A stretch of DNA of 64,000 nucleotides from Paramecium pentaurelia (taxonomy: Eukaryota > Ciliophora > Oligohymenophorea > Peniculida > Parameciidae). The notes below the pieces were generated by a model. The model was not told where the DNA came from. It was given only the letters and a program-made list of their open reading frames with translations, and searched no databases. The DNA lies in assembly GCA_905183005.1 (NCBI GenBank), contig CAJJDO010000157.1, forward strand, positions 94,169 through 158,168, read 5' to 3'. Below, piece after piece: positions 35,612 through 48,759 of the stretch; position 1 is the stretch's first letter, and each line of letters opens with the position of its first letter. Position numbers and translations under genes: made by a program.

Positions 35612-37776
35612 ATGAATTTACGACCTTAACCAGGCCATTAGAATAAGAATGGAATAAATCCAATAACAAATACTCCTATAGATTATGCATAAAGAGGGAA
35701 TCAACAACCTTATTACAAGCAACCTTATCCATAGCCTCCCATATAATACACTCAAAATCCGTAACAGTATCAGAATCCTTATTATAATTAAACTCTTCCA
35801 TAAGTTGTATAGCAACCTATGCCTGAAGCAGGATAGAAACTACCTTTATAGAGTGATGCAATAGAATTAGATCACATGAATGGATTTTCTGGGAGATATA
35901 GAGATGTAATACACTTGCATCCTCAAAAGGAGTCCACAATAGTATATGCATTAGCTGGATTAATTGTAATAGAAAACTTGAATGATAAACATTAACAATT
36001 GTTTTTGAGAGGACATGACATGGATATTAGTGCATTGACATTATCAAAGACTGGCAGATATATTGCATCTGGATAGATGGGATCTAGAAATGCAAAGACA
36101 CCAGAAGCACCAGTCATACTATGGGATTTTAATGCCAGAAAACCAATGCAAATATTCAGAGGTTTGAGAGATGAAATTACAAATCTTTCTTTTTCAAGTG
36201 ATGATAAATTCTTAGCAGCTACTGCATCAAACAATAATCTTATAATATGGAATTGTTAAGATTATACTATTGTTCATAATAAATTATTAGAAGTTCCAAT
36301 AAATCTGATAACTTGGTGTCCTCCAAGAAGATCATCTACTAAACATTCTTAATATTTAATCGTCACTTCTTAAGGTTCCAATATCTTCTTAAATACAATG
36401 GATTTTGATGTTGCTTCTATGCAATATTAACTCAAATAAGCACCATGTCAATTACCTAGTAGTGGTTTAGTCAGAAATTACACAAAAGCAGTAATTGATG
36501 CAAATGGAGATTATTTGTATGTTGGAACTCATGCTGGTGAAATTTGTATTTTTAGTATATCCTCATAATAAGGAGGAATATTCAAAGCAACAATACCTAT
36601 TAGTAATAATGGAGTTTTGAGTATTAATATTTTTGGAAAGAATCTTTTTGTTGGTTCTGGAGATGGAAAGGTGAAGAAATTGACTGGAAGTGATACTAGA
36701 TGGAATTTAGAAAGAGAATTATGTTTAGAAGGTAGAATGAATTCAATAACAATTGATCCTAATGGTAATGAATTATTAGCAGGAACATCAAATGGTAGAA
36801 TCTACAGAATAAACACTGCACATTTAGATTCATCTGTACATACTGAAGGACATTAATCAAGTATTGTTGGTTTATCAGTACCATTAAATGCATGTGATCT
36901 CTTTGTCTCCATTGATTATGAAGGTGTAGTTATGGTATGGGATATGAATGAAATGCTTGTTATTACAAGATGTATTCCAATTAACATGAACAGAGTCAAA
37001 GGATCATCAGTTTATTTGGATCCTGATAGGACAATCATTTCTGGTTGGAGAGATGGTTTTATAAGAGCATATATGATAACTAATAAACCAGTATCGCCAA
37101 TCAAATGGGAGATAGTTAATGCTCATAAAGGAGCTGTAACTAGTTTATATAGTGATCAGAATTATTATCTCTCAGGTGGTGAGGATAGTATTATTAGAGT
37201 TTGGTCAAAAACAGCAAGATAATTAATTACTTAAATATCTATCCACTCTAAGGAAATAACTAAAGTGTTTCCAGATCTCATGAAACCTAATTTTATTCAT
37301 TCATGCTCAGCTGATAAAACTATTTACACTTATGATCTCAAAACAGATAAAAAGGTTATTTAGCACTAATCTAGAAATGGAGTTCTCCTTGATATGACTT
37401 AAAGAAAGGATAATGAGTTAGAACTAAGTAATTGTGTTTCCTTATTAAATGTTAGTCACTTGTGGTATTAATATGCCGATCTAATTTTGGGATATTGACA
37501 TTGTAGAGCCAGTCCAATCCATAGATGTTATGAAATTAAATTCAATCGCAATCAGTCCAGATGGAAAAATATTGGCTACTGGATCAGATTCTGGAGAGGT
37601 AAATAATAATCAAATTTTTATAGTTAATTTTGATTTCAATATTAACTCAATCCATTTTGGGTAAATATTTAGGACATTCATCTGGAGTTTCTAAGGTAGC
37701 ATGGACAAGTGATTAAAAATAAGTAATCACAACTAGTTATGATGGAACTGTATGCTTATGGAACATTTATCTATGA
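35612..37776 (+). CDS. CFAP52: CFAP52/WDR16-like ciliary WD-repeat protein
   Basis: 703 residues after introns of 28 and 25 nt near the 3' end. A 75-residue P/Q/Y-rich N-terminal extension precedes a double seven-bladed propeller. Diagnostic stretches match CFAP52: G-F-S-G-R-Y-R-D-V-I-H-L-H-P, F-L-R-G-H-D-M-D-I-S-A-L, G-R-Y-I-A-S-G-Q-M-G, A-H-K-G-A-V-T-S-L, and at the end G-H-S-S-G-V-S-K-V-A-W-T followed by S-Y-D-G-T-V-C-L-W. CFAP52 is a microtubule inner protein of ciliary doublets, as expected in a ciliate. The N-terminal extension is absent from animal homologs. The exact border of the second intron is slightly uncertain. Confidence 0.82.
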
Positions 37777-38238
37777 TTATGATATATTATTAGCAGATAT
37801 TTTGTTTAAAATTAAGATATTATAATTAAAGACTCATTGATTAAAATTCATTAATTCTTATTTCAAATTATCTTAGTAAAATCTAGAATTCTTATATATA
37901 TATTAATATAACTTTTATAAAAATTACAAAAAACAATTCTCCAGTAATAAGAAAGGTCTAAAAAATTGATAGATAAAATAAACTTTAGTGATCATAATGG
38001 TCATAATGAATTCAAAATTATATGAATATTTATTAAGAAGTACTTAAAAAATTATTTAAACTTTAATTTATATTTAATTATCAATATTTCGTTAATGCTT
38101 AGAGTAGATTTTCTAAGATAATTTAAGTTTTAATAGGATTCAAAGCAATCATGTTACAGTACTTAATTACTAAATTAATTTTTTATCAGTCTAATTAATG
38201 GAGAAAGATTATAAATAATGGATAATAAGCAAATTAAA
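37777..38238. other. intergenic region
   Basis: AT-rich, no supported gene. Confidence 0.35.
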
Positions 38239-38520
38239 ATGAGTTCTTTGATAAAAAATAAATTGAATTAATCCAAAAGGAATTATAAAAATATTGAATA
38301 AATCTTAAACTTACAAGAATAAATGAAAAAAGTCTATAAATTAAAGCATCAATAATTAATTAGTAATTAAAAACTCCATTAATTAATTCAAAAACGCTTC
38401 CATCTTCCATCCATAATTGTTAATTCAATCAAGCTGTTATAAAGATCAATATTAATAGAAGAGAATATAATATTATAGTAAAATTAATTACAATACTCCA
38501 TAGCTTTAAAAATAAATTGA
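38239..38520 (+). CDS. possible small helical protein
   Basis: A 93-residue ATG-TGA frame with mixed, largely helical residues (K-N-I-E-Q-I-L-N-L-Q-E-Q-M-K-K-V-Y-K-L-K-H-Q-Q-L-I). Could be chance in DNA where TAA/TAG are sense, as Q, N, K and L dominate. No family. Confidence 0.33.
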
Positions 38521-39079
38521 ATTACTACTAAAAAACTAAAAATCAATTTTTGTCTAATTGATGAAAACATCTTGTTTAAATTGTTCAACAAAGTGATTTT
38601 ATTTCTCTATATATAAAATAATTTAAAGATAATTATTTGAATCATATTTTTATTCAATCAATTTCAAATATTTCTATTTGATTATTTTTATTAATACCAA
38701 ATCTTTATAAAATAAGAATTCTATTGTTTAAGTAAAGATTCTTAAATAAATTTTTCTTTTATACAATATTGTATTAAAAGATCTTTAAGGTTTAAGAAAA
38801 ATTTTTTAAAAAAGATATAAAGAATTTAATATTAAAATGTCTTTCATTGAAGGTTGAAAATATTTAGATATTTATTTAATTGAAAGATACAAATGTCATA
38901 TTTAAAAATATTTAATTGTTTCTCAAATTAATTATATATATAAATAATAAAAATTTATATAAATTATCAGCGTTATAATACAAATTTATCTTTATTAATA
39001 TAAAGTTAGGAAAATAGAAATTCCAATTGTCATTATAAAACAATCCATCATCTCAAAAAATAAATCATATATTAACTTA
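38521..39079. other. intergenic region
   Basis: AT-rich upstream region of the surface-protein gene, containing one TA-alternating run near 38932-38943. Confidence 0.35.
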
Positions 39080-40342
39080 ATGTTTACAATAACTTATCTT
39101 ACCAAAACACTAATCATTATGACACTAGTGATTAAATTGGTTACTTCATAAACTCTGGATGAAATTAAAGCTTAAATCATTAACGATTGGAAAAGTATAG
39201 CTCTGGAATTAGTTCCAAACTATCAAGGTGAAACAGCATATCCAGAATATTAAAGAAGATAATGGAATTTTACTTCAGATTCTGGATTCTCAACTTTAAT
39301 CGAAAATTTCGAAGACAAATCTGGGTCAAATAGAAAAATATCTATCTAAGGATAAGGAGAAATAGCATTCTAAGGAGCAAGTGATGTAATCTCAGGGGCT
39401 TACTTGTGCTAATTTAATTTCAGTAAGAGTGCCATTATCACACTTCACACGGATGAATTTGTAACTGCTTTCAATGGAGCATAATAAGGATAGGATGGTA
39501 TCACATGGGTTAAAGATAAACCTTAAGACGTAACCAAATTGGCTGTTCCAGCTCTGGGTAAATAATCCAATCAGTTTTTCTTGGCATATGATCTTATATA
39601 CATCAGAGATGATTATTTATATATGGGAGAAGTGGATGTATTTGGAAATGAAGCAACTTTAGATAACCCACCAAAAGGATTATGTGCTCCTCTAATCCCA
39701 TTCTCAGATGATGAAACTCCCCTAACCCTTGATGAATTGAAAGAAGCAATTCTAGGAGGTGTTTGGTAGAGTCTTACAAAAGAAGTAAGACCAAGCAAGA
39801 ACAATCAAGGAAAATTGATCACAACTTTTTAGACAAGAAAATTAACATTTCTATCAGAATCGAATTATTCTTTGGTATTAACCAGCTTTCCTGGCCCTGG
39901 TTAGACATCCCCCTTCTTAGAAATGGAAGTAATTGGCCCATTTGTTTGGGAAGAAGATGCTTCTCAAGTTGTGGCAGGTGCATACTTTGCCAAATTCAGT
40001 ATGAGTTAATTATACATTACACCTATGAATGATGAAATGGCTACCAACTTAAATCAAGGATTGCCTGAAGGAATAGAACCATTTAAAAATGGTTAAAAGG
40101 CAAATCTAACAGGAAAGGAATTCCCAGCTTTAGGAATGACAAGCGATTCTCCTGATTATGAAAGTGATATGGTTTATCAAAGATAAAACCGTTTATATTT
40201 ATAAGCTCGACCAGTAGATGGAGGAATGCTTTATCCAAAAGAAAGAAGAACCTATAGCTTGTAGCGTGATTTGATTGATCCAGAGAGAAGTTCATTTAAT
40301 TTATTTCTGTTATTGAATTTAATAGTCATACTAATGTTATGA
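39080..40342 (+). CDS. predicted GPI-anchored or tail-anchored secreted protein
   Basis: 420 residues, no intron. Signal peptide in the first 24 residues (two ATGs, the second at residue 14 giving the better h-region), an ectodomain of about 370 residues with beta-strand patterning and three cysteines, and a C-terminal 16-residue hydrophobic tail (F-N-L-F-L-L-L-N-L-I-V-I-L-M-L) after E-R-S-S, the layout of a GPI signal. It uses far more G/C-ending codons than its neighbours, suggesting high expression. No known family recognised. Confidence 0.82.
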
Positions 40343-41030
40343 CATTATTTTATATTTAAAATTATTCAAATTTTCAGATTCTAGTATAAAATTAAACCAT
40401 CAATCTTATTTTTTAGATTCCAAAATATATGTATATAAACTAACATACGATCTATTGATTAAATTCCTTTCATTAATACTTTAGGTTGAATATAAATTTA
40501 ATTTTATGTAAAAAATTTTAATATCGATTATTTTTTCATTTGAAATAAGATAATTTTTTATGTGTTTGAATATTTTTTATAGTATTTTTTATCTTTTAAG
40601 CCTTTTATTGTTTTTGGAAGAGATGAGTTTTATTCGTGATATTAATTATAGCTCTCAAGTTACTATTTCCATAAAGTTTATTTGAATCATCTCATTTTGG
40701 TCAACTGTATCAAATGATTGTTTTTAGTAATGTTGAATAATGGCTATTATTTTGTAATTTTCTTATATAATCCCATATCATTACTATAATTTTTATAATT
40801 ACATTATCGAAATAGGAATAATAAGAAATAAAATATAGTAATATTTTATATTTTCTATTTTTAATAGTGGTTGTTAATTTTATTAAATAGATCGAAATAT
40901 TTGATCTATTAATATTATTATATTATTTTAACAATTTATTTGTATTTTACCTAGATTTTATGAAAAATAAGTTTCAATTTCAATAAAAATATAAAAATTT
41001 TATATTATAATTAATTGCTATTATTCGTTA
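40343..41030. other. intergenic region
   Basis: About 690 bp of AT-rich DNA; no recognisable element. Confidence 0.4.
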
Positions 41031-42357
41031 ATGCAAAAACAACATCTAAATTACATATTAACTCCATCTTCAAATTGTATTACCAAAACTCCTGAAAAAG
41101 CAATTAATACATCACCATTTAGAGGATGTAGTGTATAAACGATTAATTTATTATCTTTAGTTTAGTGACAAATAATCAATGACACCAAACAAATAGTTTA
41201 TTGGATACCCTCATATTTAACAAACAATAAACTAAAATATACAACACTAATTTCCTTATTATGAAAATGCCTCCCCCTTTTGTCAAGAAACCAAAGAACA
41301 ATTAATGCAAAGAATTTTGAATCTGGAAGATAATTTAAAAGCGATTAATAAGAAATATGACCAATTAAAGGATGATTTAGAGAAGGAAAGGTATAAGAAA
41401 TGTGACACAGATAGATGTTATTAATAATTATTTTAAAGATATTAGGAGTAAATATTGATTTTTGAGAGTAGTTAAGAAAGGGAATTGTTGAAACATTAAT
41501 CTGTAGCAAAGTCCATTGAAAATATGTACAAATAAGTCTAAAAAGAACTTTAAGAATGTAAAGAAAAGTTGAATGTCAGAAATAATGAAATTTTGGAGTA
41601 AAAAACAATTTAAGAAAAGTTCTAAAAGATTATGAAATTGAAAGAGAAAGAGATCAATGAATTTAAAATAAAGCTATTGTAAGAAAAGAATCTTGGGGCT
41701 TAAGAAAACGAAAGATTGGTTTAGGAATTCACTTAAACATACAGGGATTTAACTCTATAGAATGATTAATTACTCTAGGAAAATAGTGAGTTAAAGACAA
41801 TAATCTTAGAATTTGATTATTAACCTTAAACAATTTCTACAAATAAATAATCCGAGAATTTTTAATATAATTAAGATTTGTTAAATGATCAAGAATTAAG
41901 ACAAATTGTATAACAATATTTAACAAATAATGAAGAATATTTTTTAAATAAGATACCAGAGAACTAACTTAGAAAGAGTGTTTAAATTATGAAGGAAATA
42001 TTTCATACTGTTACATCTAAAAATCTGAAAGAAATAAATTCATTTCAATTTCAAGAACCTAAATAAATTAATGAGGAAATAGAAATTAATTTATAGGAAA
42101 TGAAAAAAAAGAGAGATTTACTTATCAAAGAGATTAAACATAAGATGGATGAGATTGTTAAGACAAAAGTATTGATTTTTATATGATGAAATAAGGAATT
42201 CAATTTGATGGAATTTAATGAAATATTAAGAGAAATAGAAGAGCTAAAAAAAAAATTGTTAACAGTAGAGAATCTGATTTAGGAAATGGAATAATCATTA
42301 ATGTTAAATCCACATCGAAATAGCTGTGTTTCTTTTGATAATCAGGATTTCTAATGA
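41031..42357 (+). CDS. coiled-coil protein
   Basis: 423 residues after introns of 28 nt (41133-41160) and 27 nt (42169-42195). An N/Q/P-rich head of about 85 residues is followed by near-continuous heptad coiled coil (for example L-E-D-N-L-K-A-I-N-K-K-Y-D-Q-L-K-D-D-L-E), broken once around residues 250-290, then a second coil. No catalytic motif. Probably structural (cytoskeletal or basal-body associated), but that is inference from composition. Confidence 0.75.
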
Positions 42358-42513
42358 TTTTACTTTGAATAATTTAATGTTATTAAGACAATATATAATT
42401 ATTCTACTTTTCAGGTTAAGGAACATTAATTAAAGAAATTATCTCCGGATATATTTTAATTTATTAGAATAATTATCATAAAATAATATAATATTATTCA
42501 ATAAATTGCTTAA

Positions 42514-43434
42514 TCATTATTTTCTTAATAAATTTGAAGTTAAACTTAATATAATTATTGTAATTCCAACCCAACTAAAGATTTCAATATCTTGTTTCAA
42601 TATTAAAATATCCAGTAATATATTAAATATTATTTAAGATTCTCCAATTAACGATTATTATGTAACATTTCCAATCATTACAGATCTATTCATACATAAT
42701 TATCCCAAACAGCCAAGGAATCCACTCAATAATAATAAATTAGCCTCATAAAGAGAGACAGCTCTAAATTGTTCAACCGAGTAGTATAATTAATATAAAA
42801 TGGAGGATATAATTCCAAAAAAGGAAAAGTATTGCAAAATAGCTAAGGAGCTAACTTCTTATGAGAGAGAATTAATTAGTACTTAAGCAAATGAAGTGGT
42901 TACTGCAGTTAAGAGAGCTAAACACAATCCAAAGAAATTAAGGTAAGTGAATTCATCATTATTCTAATTAAACAAAATTGGTGGTTTGGAGATCAAAATT
43001 ACACCTAAGAGACAGAATAAGATTTCGAGAATTGTTCTTTTTGTAATTACTTCTTTTTTTAGAATGTATGCTAAGATAAAGGTTGTCCATAAAGGATTAG
43101 TTTTCATCAAAACAACTGCCTCTGAAACAGTGACTAATTTTAATGATAAAAAGCAGGAAAGAAATCCAACGCCTCCAATGCAACCTCGAGTAATCAGTTT
43201 CTTAAGTGTCTTACTTGAGGAAGGATATGTATTATTTGGAATGAATAGTGCCAAGATTTCGATGATAATCAAAGTTAAGATCGATCTCCAATAAATAATT
43301 TGAGTAGCAGGTATTCCATCAAAATATTTAATACTAAAAGAATTCAGAGCAAAAAATATGCTTGAAAGAGTAGTATAGATGGAAGGTGAAGCAAGTGGAT
43401 ATTTCATTTCAAAGTCGTATACAAACTTCATCAT
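42514..43434 (-). CDS. EamA/DMT-type transporter (SLC35-like)
   Basis: 306 residues, no intron, ten predicted transmembrane helices in two EamA halves. Typical are the P-A-T-Q-I-I-Y-W-R-S after helix 2, the R-G-C-I-G-G-V-G-F-L-S-C-F region, V-S-E-A-V-V-L-M-K-T-N-P-L-W-T near the end of repeat 1 and G-V-I-L-I-S-K-P-P. This resembles the SLC35G group of the drug/metabolite transporter superfamily; substrate unknown. An open frame runs antisense to its 5' half and is a shadow. Confidence 0.88.
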
Positions 43435-43706
43435 TATTAAAATAAAATAATTTTAATTGCAATTTTACAGAATTTATATCATTTTCCATATTTTTAACAA
43501 TTGGAGATTAAACTTCTTGATATACATATCTGCAAAATTCAATTGAAATATCCATTTATCATTAATGTATCAATAAAATCTATTATTCCTAATGATCATT
43601 TGAAAAAAATGTAACAAGAAAGAAATGATAAAAAAAGAAATTAGTATTTATAGTAGAACCAGAGTCAAGACAGACATTCAAATTATGTTTATAAGAATTT
43701 ATTTAT
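43435..43706. other. intergenic region
   Basis: AT-rich 5' flank of the transporter gene. Confidence 0.3.
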
Positions 43707-43913
43707 ATGGAAGTTAGACCTGAATTCAAAGTAAAATCCTAAAAATTTTTATTTCTTTAACATTTAATTGAAGTAAAACCAAATATAATATATTTTTAAA
43801 GAGAATTAAATAATTTATATAAAATTTATTGTAATCTGTCCAAATTTGAAGTAATTTAATCATAATCACTGATACAGTTACAGAAAATAGTCTCATACTT
43901 TTTGTTTATGTGA
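43707..43913 (+). CDS. possible small protein
   Basis: A 68-residue ATG-TGA frame (M-E-V-R-P-E-F-K-V-K-S-Q-K) with moderately coding-like composition; a short intron may extend it. Low confidence, no family. Confidence 0.28.
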
Positions 43914-44243
43914 ATTATAAATAATTATAAGAAGTCTAAGTGTTTACATTTTTTAATTCTTTAAGTTAACCATTTATGATTATATACTAAATAATCAAAG
44001 CTATGATTCCACTTCAGATTTATTTAAATAATTCTCACAATTTTCAATTATCCTAATAGATTAGTACAAGATAATAAAAAATATTAATTAGTATTTGTAT
44101 AATAAAAATTTATGGATGATTTTATATCTTAAGTTATTTAATCTTTGAGGATTGATTTGTTATATAAATCTTATAAATATTGGAATTTAAAAATATTCTA
44201 GGAAGATCTAATTTTATTTTTCATATATATTTATTAATTCTTG
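43914..44243. other. intergenic region
   Basis: AT-rich upstream region of the RING-H2 gene; no element recognised. Confidence 0.3.
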
Positions 44244-45754
44244 ATGGGAAATAGTTCAAGACATTAAAATCAATAAGGAATTCAATCCTCATAATAAACA
44301 AAGTAAATCAATAAATCAGAAAGCGAATTGATCAAATATTTAGCTTAGAGTATGTTTAAATAGACATTTAGGTTGTTCAACATTTCCATCATAGATAACA
44401 AAAAACCCTGAGTTCAAGGCATAAAAGGTAAATTGTCTAAGATGCGATCATATATTATTTGATGATGGATTGGGAAGAACTAACAAATGTGAAGAATGTT
44501 AAATTCCGTATGTAATAAAAGATGGAGTGATTACTCTCTTGAATCATAGCCAAGATATTCAATGTTGTCCATATGGTTTCCCATTATAGCATTTAGATTC
44601 TATTGTGTTACGAGTGAATCAGTATTATTTGTCATGACAAATTTTTAGGAACTGTATTAATCACATTTCTTATGGACAGTTGATGAGCCAAATTATATTG
44701 CCATTCTTTGAGAAGAGAGAAAGAATAATTACATCAGGAGCTTGTTTCAATATTGACTAGTTTGAGTTTCGAGTGGTTGGATGTGGTTCATAACTATAAG
44801 GCATTGTGGGTACTGGCACAAAGATATATTGTTATGAATCATATACAGATAGAATCCTTTACAAATTGAAAATATATACTCAAAGAAAAAACTTTTAAGA
44901 TGAACTTTTTCATTATTTTTTTTCTCATCCAAAAGAGAACTAACTCATTTAGGGTAATATGATATTAGTATTATGTTAGATTCATATATCAAAATTAACA
45001 ATCAGGAATATTTTGTATTGCAATGTACTGAATAATCAGGAAGATTGCATTTATATACTAAAATGGAGTGTATTTCAAATGTACCTAGATTGTCTTAGGT
45101 TTAATTCATTATTTTGAAGCAACCTATAGAATTCTCTCATAATAATAGAAATTATGCAATGTAGTAAGTATTAAATTATGTTATTCATCCATATTTTGCA
45201 GGATTAACTAGATATTTAGAAAAGGGGTAGATTTTAAGGATTGGTGATTTCATTTTCGAAGTATGTTTATAAGAAGATTATGGATTTGTAATTCCTAATT
45301 AGACACATATTCAAATAACAGATTAAATAGATTAAAGAATGAATTTATAACAATTCTAATCAACTTAAAACTACAATATCATAAGCAGATCAATTAATAA
45401 TTAAAATAATGATAGATAAGATTAGATTGAATCTTTACATAGATTATTGAATACATTCATACAATTAAATGAAAATGGCACTATTGAAGGCAATCTAGGA
45501 TGTGAAGAACATGAAATATAATAATTGCCAGTAAGGAAAATAAATTTAGAATAAATTAAATAATTGGATGAGGATCATATGAAATGTTTGATATGTCTAT
45601 GTGAATATGAAGAGGAGGATTAAGTAAAGACTATTCCATGCTGTATTTTAATATATATTATTATATAGTACATTATTTTCATGATGATTGCATTGATAGG
45701 TGGCTCAAGAAGAGTAGACATTGTCCAATTTGTAAAAATGAGCTAGAAATTTGA
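44244..45754 (+). CDS. RING-H2 finger protein with N-terminal zinc ribbon
   Basis: 469 residues after four introns (22, 27, 26 and 26 nt). MGNSS is a myristoylation-type start. Residues about 60-110 hold two CXXC pairs (C-L-R-C ... C-E-E-C) as in a zinc ribbon, then a long beta-rich region with G-Q-I-L-R-I-G-D-F-I-F-E-V, which recalls an FHA domain. The C-terminus is a RING-H2: C-L-I-C ... P-C-L-H-Y-F-H-D-D-C-I-D-R-W-L ... C-P-I-C. The last intron sits inside the RING, between the third cysteine and the histidines. Probably an E3 ubiquitin ligase; the combination of modules is one I do not know. Confidence 0.83.
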
Positions 45755-45870
45755 ATAACTTACTTATTTATAATTCATTTAGTGTTTTAATTTCTTATAT
45801 AACATAAATAAAAACAGAAAATATTCATACTTTTCAAATTTCACCTAAAATTTAATTTATCTTTTAATAT

Positions 45871-47338
45871 ATGGGGAAACATCGAAATAAAAATTAAAGC
45901 AAGTATGAAAATGCTCCTTAGAAAAAAGTAAAGACAAATCATTGGGATCAAGACAATCAATAAATTTGCGTTGTTTAATTTGAAAATCCAATCTTTCGTC
46001 GTTTCTATGAGGTATTATATTATTATTATACAATTTTTAGATTCAATTACCAGAAATAAATCCAGAAGAATTTAAGATCTTTTGGTAATCTTTATCTCTT
46101 CCTTTACCTGTCACATTTAGAATAAATCCATCTTAATATAAATATGAGAGTTTGATTGAAAGATTGTAAGATGGCTCATTGATAAAAGACATGGTCAATG
46201 AAGAAGAAATAGTAGAGCCAATTAGAGAAATAAAATGGTATCCAAATCATTTAGTATGGGAATCTAAAGTGCCTAAGAAAAGTTTAAGAAAATCAGCTGC
46301 ACTTACTAAATTGCATTAATTCATATAAAAATGTAATTCAACTGGACTTTTGACAAGATAAGAACTTGTTTCAATGCTTCCTCCTTTATTATTAGATCCT
46401 CAACCAACTGATTTTGTTTTAGATATGTGTGCAGCACCAGGATCAAAAACTTGTTAATTGTTAGAAATTGTAAATAAAGGATTAATTGTTGCAAATGATG
46501 TTGACCCAAAAAGAGCTTATATGTTATCACATCAACTATCTCGTATGCCAACAGCATAAGTCATGATTACTAATTATGCAGCATAATTTTATCCAACATT
46601 ATATATTAATGGATAAAGATTATAATTTGATAAAGTATTATGTGATGTTCCATGTACTGGAGATGGAGCTGCTCGTAAATTACCAACTAGATGGGTTAAA
46701 TGGTCAGCAAGAGATGGTAATGTCATTCATCCTTTGTAATTGAGTATTTTAATGAGAGCACTTTAATTATGTAAAATTGGAGGATATGTTATGTATAGTA
46801 CATGTTCACTTAATCCAATTGAAGATGAAGCCGTTGTGGCTGAGGTATTTAGAAGAGCAGGTTTTGATGCTTTTGAATTAGTTGATTTAAATACATTATA
46901 AGGTTTTAAAACTAGAAAAGGAGTTAAAGATTGGAAAGTAATTATAACTGATGACTTTCTGACTTAAAAGTATCTTCAAAGAGAATCTAATCCAGATGAA
47001 GATGAAAAGTCTTTTCTTGAAACTGTCAATGAGGATGATTTAGTTTATGAAGTTAATAATGTTAATCAGAAATTGGATATTAAAAAGTTATTTTCTAAGT
47101 TCTCAAGAAAATAAGAAGGATAAATGATTAATGCATTAAAAACATTAAAACCTTCTTTATGGCCAGACACTGAAGAATTTATGAATAAAATTGCTATAGA
47201 GAAGACTATGAGAGTACTTCCACATGATTAAGATACAGGTGGTTTCTATTTGGCATTATTTAAGAAAAAGTAAGCAGTTATATGGAAAAAACCTATATAT
47301 TAAGAATCAATTATAGCTTAATAATAACCAATATTAAG

Positions 47339-47395
<57 letters not shown>

Positions 47396-48226
47396 TGAAA
47401 TTGAATAAATTATAGATAAACCTTTATCAGAAAATTTATAATTATAACCTGAATAAGTCTTATAATAAACTTAATAAGAATAATAACATAAAGAAATAAT
47501 ATAATAAGAAGATAATTAATAAGAATAATTTATTTAAGATATTGATATCAATTAGGATCATCTTAAAGATATCTTAAAATAAAGCAATGAATAGGATGAT
47601 AAATAGTAAAATGATAAAAATCAAGCAGCATTACTTGAACCTTATACTCCTATTAATGACTATGATTGGAAAGTCATATGTGATTATTATGGTATTAGTG
47701 GATTCCCATAAGCATAAGTTCTAGGTACTGGATAATCTCTTGACATTATAATGTAAGTCAATAAGAAATTTAGATATGTTAGTGAAGATGTAAAAAATAT
47801 ATTATTTGATTCCAAAAATTGTAAATAATATTTTATATTTAATTAGAAAACCTTAAACTTATTAATATTGGATAGAAACTTTTTGAAAGAGGCAAAGAAA
47901 GTTTTGGTGGATAAGTTACACCATTTAAAATTACTTAAGAAGGCTTACCATACATTTTTAAATATTTAACTAAACGTGTTGTTGAATGCAATAAAGATTA
48001 ATTTATGGAAATCTTACAAAAACGAAATATAAGAATGGGTGATTTTGCTCATGAAGAATTAAAACAATAATTTGAACAATTGATTCAGGGATGTTTTGTC
48101 CTTTTCTACAAGGAAACTCCAGAAATAAGTGAAGCTATTGTATGCTAGTATTACAAACAAAGTGTAAATTTGATGTGTAGCACTGAGAATATAGAAAACA
48201 TTCTTATTAGACATAGATTGATGTGA
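45871..48226 (+). CDS. NSUN2: NSUN2-like RNA (cytosine-5) methyltransferase
   Basis: 766 residues after introns of 29 nt (46012-46040) and 26 nt (47821-47846). SAM site D-M-C-A-A-P-G-S-K-T; the two RCMT cysteines in D-V-P-C-T-G-D-G and S-T-C-S-L-N-P-I-E-D-E; G-F-Y-L-A-L-F after D-T-G. The second half matches the NSUN2 C-terminal region (L-I-N-I-G-Q-K-L-F-E-R), interrupted by a Q-rich insertion with 17 consecutive glutamines, all TAA (47343-47393). NSUN2 methylates tRNA C34/C48-50 and other RNAs. The Q tract is likely a loop insertion between catalytic and PUA-like parts. Confidence 0.92.
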
Positions 48227-48257
48227 TATATATATATATATAAAATATATAATAATA

Positions 48258-48753
48258 ATGACTTTTAAAGTAATTGAAAATCAATTAGTCAACTTAATCA
48301 ATATTTATCGAGTCTATTTCTATACTGATTCTGTTAATGATAAAGAGAACTTTTATTAGTAAGCAACAATGATGTGTATCTAGCTTTCAAGGAAAATTCT
48401 TTTTCTCATATAATTGCTTTATTACAGATTATACAGTTAAACCTAGTAAATGAAACTCTGCTCTTGAATTTTATACTACAATTATTAGTTAGATTAATTA
48501 GATATGTCTAAATATATTAAAAGAACTATGATTCTCTATTATCACCATGTATTTAAATAATTATAGAATTATATGTGTTGCTTAGTCTATCTTCCTTTTT
48601 TAACTGATCAAAATCCTGATGAAGATTTTATGATTAAGATTTCATGTGTCTTAAAATAGGACAAAAACAAACATGAATAATTAAGTAGGGAGTATAGCTT
48701 ATACACATATAATGATTTTATCAATGTTAAATAAATTTAAGTAAGAATATATG
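48258..48753 (+). CDS. hypothetical helical protein, splicing unresolved
   Basis: From ATG 48258, introns of about 19, 25 and 44 nt give a plausible chain containing F-S-H-I-I-A-L-L-Q-I-I-Q-L and then L-P-F-L-T-D-Q-N-P-D-E-D-F-M-I-K-I-S. The last part is convincing coding sequence; the first two introns are guesses and the 3' end (before the opposite-strand gene at 48760) is not certain. A weaker antisense frame also exists here. No family recognised. Confidence 0.35.
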
Positions 48754-48759
48754 AAAAAA

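Noticed and set aside
36077..37222. Several separate WD-repeat genes
   Set aside because: They are pieces of one CFAP52 frame once TAA/TAG are read as Gln.
42799..43294. Plus-strand frame of about 165 codons starting at an ATG near 42804
   Set aside because: Antisense to the EamA transporter, whose ten-helix pattern and length fit a real protein.
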